DNA from: Actinomycetota bacterium
Lineage (GTDB): Bacteria; Actinomycetota; Actinomycetes; Acidothermales; Acidothermaceae
Length of the DNA: 16,616 nucleotides
Assembly: GCA_003134755.1 (NCBI GenBank)
Contig: PLCK01000051.1
Coordinates: forward strand, 409-17,024
Reading direction: 5' to 3'
The notes under the pieces were generated by a model, which searched no databases, was not told the origin of the DNA, and saw only the letters and a program-made list of their open reading frames with translations. The position numbers and the translations under genes were made by a program. Positions 14,015 through 16,616 of the stretch are shown here, in pieces. How positions within the stretch are numbered: the first letter of the stretch is position 1; every line of letters starts with the position of its first letter.

Positions 14015-14938
14015 ATGCAACGACCGAGCCCGGACGCGTTAGCGGCCGCTCGTGCCGTTGCGCGCCGCAACCACGATCGGGCCGCGCAGGTCCGGCGACT
14101 GTTCGTCGAACGGCCCGACACCTCAAACGTCACGCCGCTGGCGCTGATGCTCCGTGGTGGCCGCGGGGGACAGGTCCGGCTCAAGACCTATCTGTCGATC
14201 CTGTGGCTTGCGTCTGCACCACCCCATGACGTCGCCTATCCGTCGCGGGCCTGGGCCACGCTGCTCGACCTCGGCGACCCGGCAGGGCGAGGTGCGCGAC
14301 GGATCACCGACGCGACCAGCTGGCTTGAGTCTCATCACTTCATCACCGTCGAGTCGCGGCCAGGGCACCCCAACGCCATCACCCTGCTCGATGAATCCGG
14401 CACCGGTCGTCGGTATCGGGTGCCCGGCGCCGCCTACAACAAGGCCGCCAGCCGCGACGCCGAGCCACACATCCTGGCCCGCCACCGTTACATCCAAATC
14501 CCCGCCGCGTTCTGGACATCGGGTTGGCTGGCGGCACTGTCGGGCGCTGCCGTGGCCATGTATCTGGTCCTGCTGACCGAACAAGCCGGTCACTCCCTCG
14601 GCCGCGAACTTTGGTTCAGCCCCGAAACGGCCCGACTCCGCTACGTATTGTCCGACGACACGCGGTCCACCGGGCTCGGCGAACTCCGTCGGGCCGGCCT
14701 GGTAGCCGTCCGCCGCCGGCCGGTCGCCACCGACATCTTCGACGTGCAGCGCTTCCGCAACGTCTACGTGCTCCAACCGGACCGTCTGACGGACGTAGCC
14801 GAGGTGCCGGGCCCAAGGCAGGCACACGAAGTCGACAGCGAAGCGATCGCGAAGAAGCCCCAAGGGAAAGCCCTGCGTAGTCGCCGCGCCGCTCCGGTGC
14901 CTTCGGTGGCTGCCCGGCCTCGACGCAAGCCCGCGTGA
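14015..14938 (+). CDS. Protein with two winged-helix-like units, possible replication or partition protein
   Basis: A 307-residue protein from ATG 14015, supported by GAGGTGG (14002-14008) 6 bases upstream. Residues 55-128 (LKTYLSILWLASAPP...RRITDATSWLESHHFITVE) and 162-253 (IPAAFWTSGWLAALSGAAVA...TGLGELRRAGLVAVRRRPV...NVYVL) each read as helices followed by a wing, i.e. tandem winged helices. The C-terminal 45 residues are Lys/Arg/Pro-rich. Tandem winged helices occur in theta-plasmid Rep initiators, and repeats lie upstream (13845-13978), but no Rep family motif is recognised, so initiator, regulator or partition protein are all open. It is on the + strand with the next two genes. Its role in maintenance of the element is inference. 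Confidence 0.7.
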   Translation: MQRPSPDALAAARAVARRNHDRAAQVRRLFVERPDTSNVTPLALMLRGGRGGQVRLKTYLSILWLASAPPHDVAYPSRAWATLLDLGDPAGRGARRITDATSWLESHHFITVESRPGHPNAITLLDESGTGRRYRVPGAAYNKAASRDAEPHILARHRYIQIPAAFWTSGWLAALSGAAVAMYLVLLTEQAGHSLGRELWFSPETARLRYVLSDDTRSTGLGELRRAGLVAVRRRPVATDIFDVQRFRNVYVLQPDRLTDVAEVPGPRQAHEVDSEAIAKKPQGKALRSRRAAPVPSVAARPRRKPA

Positions 14939-14946
14939 CGCTGAAA

Positions 14947-14962
14947 CCAGGCCGCAGGCTGG
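14947..14962 (+). terminator. Possible hairpin terminator
   Basis: CCAG (14947-14950) plus CC (14952-14953) pairs with GG (14957-14958) plus CTGG (14959-14962), leaving one bulged G and a 3-base loop, 8 bases after the stop of the winged-helix gene. It is weak, with no U-tract. Confidence 0.25.
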
Positions 14963-15017
14963 CGGGGCGACGCCGGGGCCGGAGCGCACTGATCTCGAAC
15001 GTGGGACTCTCGCCAGC

Positions 15018-15581
15018 ATGACCATGAGCCCCGTGACCGAGCTGGCCGAGGCTCGAACTGCCTACCTCGCGGCGGTTTCGCCCTTCTACGACGAGACGCT
15101 GGCGGCGGTCATCGAGGCCGTTGCGTCTTCGGGAAGCATCGGCAAGGCCGACATCGGCGCGTTGTTGTTCTGGAAGCGCCTCAGGGCCGACACGCCGTGG
15201 GTCACGACGTTGCACGCGCTGCCCGACGCCCAAGTCCGCGACGTGACAGCGCGAGCGGTTTCCCAGGCGCGCGACGTGACACTGTCGTTGCCCGAGGCCG
15301 CCCTACAAGCACGTTCCACGCTGGCGGTCCTTCCAGGCTTCCGCTCGGGTGACCCCATGGCTTCCGCGCTCCTCGTGGCGGCAGCGCCCGAACGAATGGC
15401 GGTGTACGACCGGCGAGCTGGTCACGGGCTGCAGATTCTCGGCATCGACGTGCCGCTTAGGCATGGTCATTACGGGCGCTACATGGCCGTCGTCGAGCAC
15501 CTCACCAAGCAGATGAACGCGGCCGGGCACGCGTGGAACCCCCGCACTGTCGATACCGCATTGTTCTGGCTCGGCCGCTGA
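15018..15581 (+). CDS. Conserved-looking hypothetical protein, weakly 8-oxoguanine-glycosylase-like
   Basis: A 187-residue protein from ATG 15018 (an in-frame ATG at 15024 is the alternative). KADIGALLFWKRL (43-55), TPWVTTLHALPDAQVRDVT (59-77), then LPGFRSGDPMASALLVAAAP (112-131) and MAVYDRRAGHGL (134-145) follow the order of helix-hairpin-helix glycosylase-like proteins of the OGG-fold kind found in actinobacteria, where a conserved VYD-RA block closes the fold. No catalytic Lys-Asp pair can be pointed to with confidence, so DNA-repair activity is not claimed. It is followed by a clear terminator. Upstream ribosome-binding site is weak. Other possibility: an uncharacterised accessory protein of the element. 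Confidence 0.6.
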   Translation: MTMSPVTELAEARTAYLAAVSPFYDETLAAVIEAVASSGSIGKADIGALLFWKRLRADTPWVTTLHALPDAQVRDVTARAVSQARDVTLSLPEAALQARSTLAVLPGFRSGDPMASALLVAAAPERMAVYDRRAGHGLQILGIDVPLRHGHYGRYMAVVEHLTKQMNAAGHAWNPRTVDTALFWLGR

Positions 15582-15584
15582 GAC

Positions 15585-15606
15585 GCCCAGCGCCTGCTGG
15601 GCCTTT
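15585..15606 (+). terminator. Rho-independent-type hairpin after the 15018 gene
   Basis: GCCCAGC (15585-15591), loop GCCT, GCTGGGC (15596-15602) is a perfect 7-pair stem starting 3 bases after the TGA at 15579-15581, followed by CTTT. It is the best terminator in the window. Confidence 0.75.
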
Positions 15607-15687
15607 GCCAAATCGCGCTTGCGTCTCTTGGCTCAGCAGCAGCCGATGCCTGGTCACCAAGATGTTCAAAGCAAGAAGGACGCAACC

Positions 15688-16616
15688 ATGCCGATGCCCA
15701 ACGCTGCGCTGAATCCAAGGCAGGTCGAGGTCCTGCAATGGATAGCCGACGGATGCCCCGACGCCGTCATGGTCGGCTACACCCACAAGACCACAGCGAT
15801 TGCCCTGCAAAGCCGCAAGCTCGTTACCGTCACAAGAAAGCGCGGCGTGTGGCGGGCCGTGGCGACACCGTCAGGTCAGCACTACCTTCATCCTGGCGAC
15901 TACCCCGCGCAACGTCCGGGCCGAGGCGCAACGTCGCCGACATCTGTTCTGTCAGGTGAGCACATCACAAGAACCTCGAGCACGGTCACAGTCACACGCG
16001 ATGCGCAACACGACCGTTTCGCACACATGCCAGCAGCGGAACGGCTCGTCGCACAGGTCGTCGCCGCCGGCGGCACACTTGCCGTCGATCGCCGTATCGA
16101 CCGTCGCAACTTCGACAGTCTCGTCTGCGCCGTCACGAGGTCCGGCAAAGCACCAGCCGGCACCCAGCTGGTGATGGACTGGACCGGCTCGTGGGACCAC
16201 AGGGTCATCCGGCTCGTTGACCTACCGACCTGGGTCGGGATCGATGCCGACGTGATTGCCGTGCCAGGGACGCTGCGAAACCCGCACACCGTCGTCACCG
16301 CACTCAGCAAAGACACCAAGTTCGACATCACCGGCCCGGCGCGAGCCCGAGCATTTCGATTGATCCAAGCTCTCATCGCCGAAAGCCTGCGCCGCGGACA
16401 TCGGGTGCAGCCGGGCAGCTTCGAACATGACCGGCCGAGCTACCGTGCCCGCAGGAGCAGCGTCGACATCGTCGTGCAGGACCACGCGGTGCGGGTCCAT
16501 GTTCGCCAGCGAATCGACCGAACACCACACCAGCCGACCGCACGCGAACTCGCGCGCGCCGCACGCGAATCCTGGTACCAGCCGCCGAAGTATGACGAGG
16601 CACCCAGCGCCCGGCT
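15688..16616 (+). CDS. Hypothetical protein, incomplete at the window end
   Basis: The frame is open from ATG 15688 to the last base, 309 full codons with no stop. GAAGGA (15675-15680) lies 7 bases upstream as ribosome-binding site. Residues about 6-75 (LNPRQVEVLQWIADGCPDAV...THKTTAIALQSRKLVTVTRK...WRAVATPSGQHYL) look like a winged-helix unit ending in a Tyr-His wing. The middle is Thr/Arg-rich. VDLPTWVGIDADVIAVPGTL and ARAFRLIQALIAESLRRGHR form a second, mixed alpha/beta domain. I do not recognise the family; the sequence reads as an actinobacterial mobile-element protein, DNA-binding by its N-terminus. Its size and C-terminus cannot be given. Confidence 0.75.
   Translation, partial: MPMPNAALNPRQVEVLQWIADGCPDAVMVGYTHKTTAIALQSRKLVTVTRKRGVWRAVATPSGQHYLHPGDYPAQRPGRGATSPTSVLSGEHITRTSSTVTVTRDAQHDRFAHMPAAERLVAQVVAAGGTLAVDRRIDRRNFDSLVCAVTRSGKAPAGTQLVMDWTGSWDHRVIRLVDLPTWVGIDADVIAVPGTLRNPHTVVTALSKDTKFDITGPARARAFRLIQALIAESLRRGHRVQPGSFEHDRPSYRARRSSVDIVVQDHAVRVHVRQRIDRTPHQPTARELARAARESWYQPPKYDEAPSAR

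Noticed and set aside
14123..15025. 300-codon minus strand frame
   Set aside because: Antisense to the winged-helix gene, which has the ribosome-binding site and fold-like sequence; the product is Gly/Arg-rich.
1..16616. CRISPR array, rRNA, tRNA or insertion sequence
   Set aside because: No regularly spaced repeats, no rRNA/tRNA consensus and no transposase motifs were seen on either strand.

Overview
The window looks like accessory, mobile DNA from a high-GC actinobacterium (mycolic-acid or related actinomycete type). The grounds are strong G/C bias at third codon positions, frequent GTG starts, an actinobacterial-style MobF relaxase/helicase and several possible leaderless starts with a TANNNT box just upstream. 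This is inference from sequence style; no rRNA or core gene is present to fix the taxon.

Region 1 (1-4822, + strand) is a type I restriction-modification operon in the order hsdR (3' part only) - GIY-YIG nuclease - hsdS - AbrB/MazE-type antitoxin - Doc (Fic-fold) toxin - hsdM. Three junctions are 4-base GTGA/ATGA stop-start overlaps, so translation is probably coupled. A sigma70-like promoter with a palindrome inside it lies just before the antitoxin. It could drive antitoxin, toxin and methyltransferase apart from hsdR/GIY-YIG/hsdS. A toxin-antitoxin pair spliced between specificity and methylation subunits, plus an extra nuclease next to the specificity subunit, is the most striking feature of the window.

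Region 2 (4823-6011) holds a TIGR02391 (Ymh-like) protein on + with a HEPN-like R-x4-H motif, then a hairpin-bearing gap. On - there is an excisionase-type MerR-fold protein whose stop overlaps a 47-codon frame; no full integrase is present. Region 3 (6267-9866, - strand) is a 1199-residue MobF relaxase with HUH endonuclease and RecD-like helicase domains. Two weakly supported small genes sit divergently upstream of it, around a short palindrome.

Region 4 (10347-13552) has an unknown 143-residue + strand protein, an AbiEi/AbiEii-type antitoxin-toxin pair on - with a well-formed operator in front, and a GNAT acetyltransferase on +. Region 5 (13553-16616) is a 462-base gap with paired direct repeats and hairpins, followed by a protein with two winged-helix-like units. 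That layout recalls plasmid Rep modules but is unproven. It then holds a 187-residue conserved-looking protein with weak 8-oxoguanine-glycosylase-like features, a clear hairpin terminator and an incomplete gene running off the window.

Taken together the window reads as a mobilizable or integrative element carrying up to three defence or addiction modules (type I R-M with Doc, a TIGR02391 protein, AbiE) beside its transfer and possible replication/maintenance genes.
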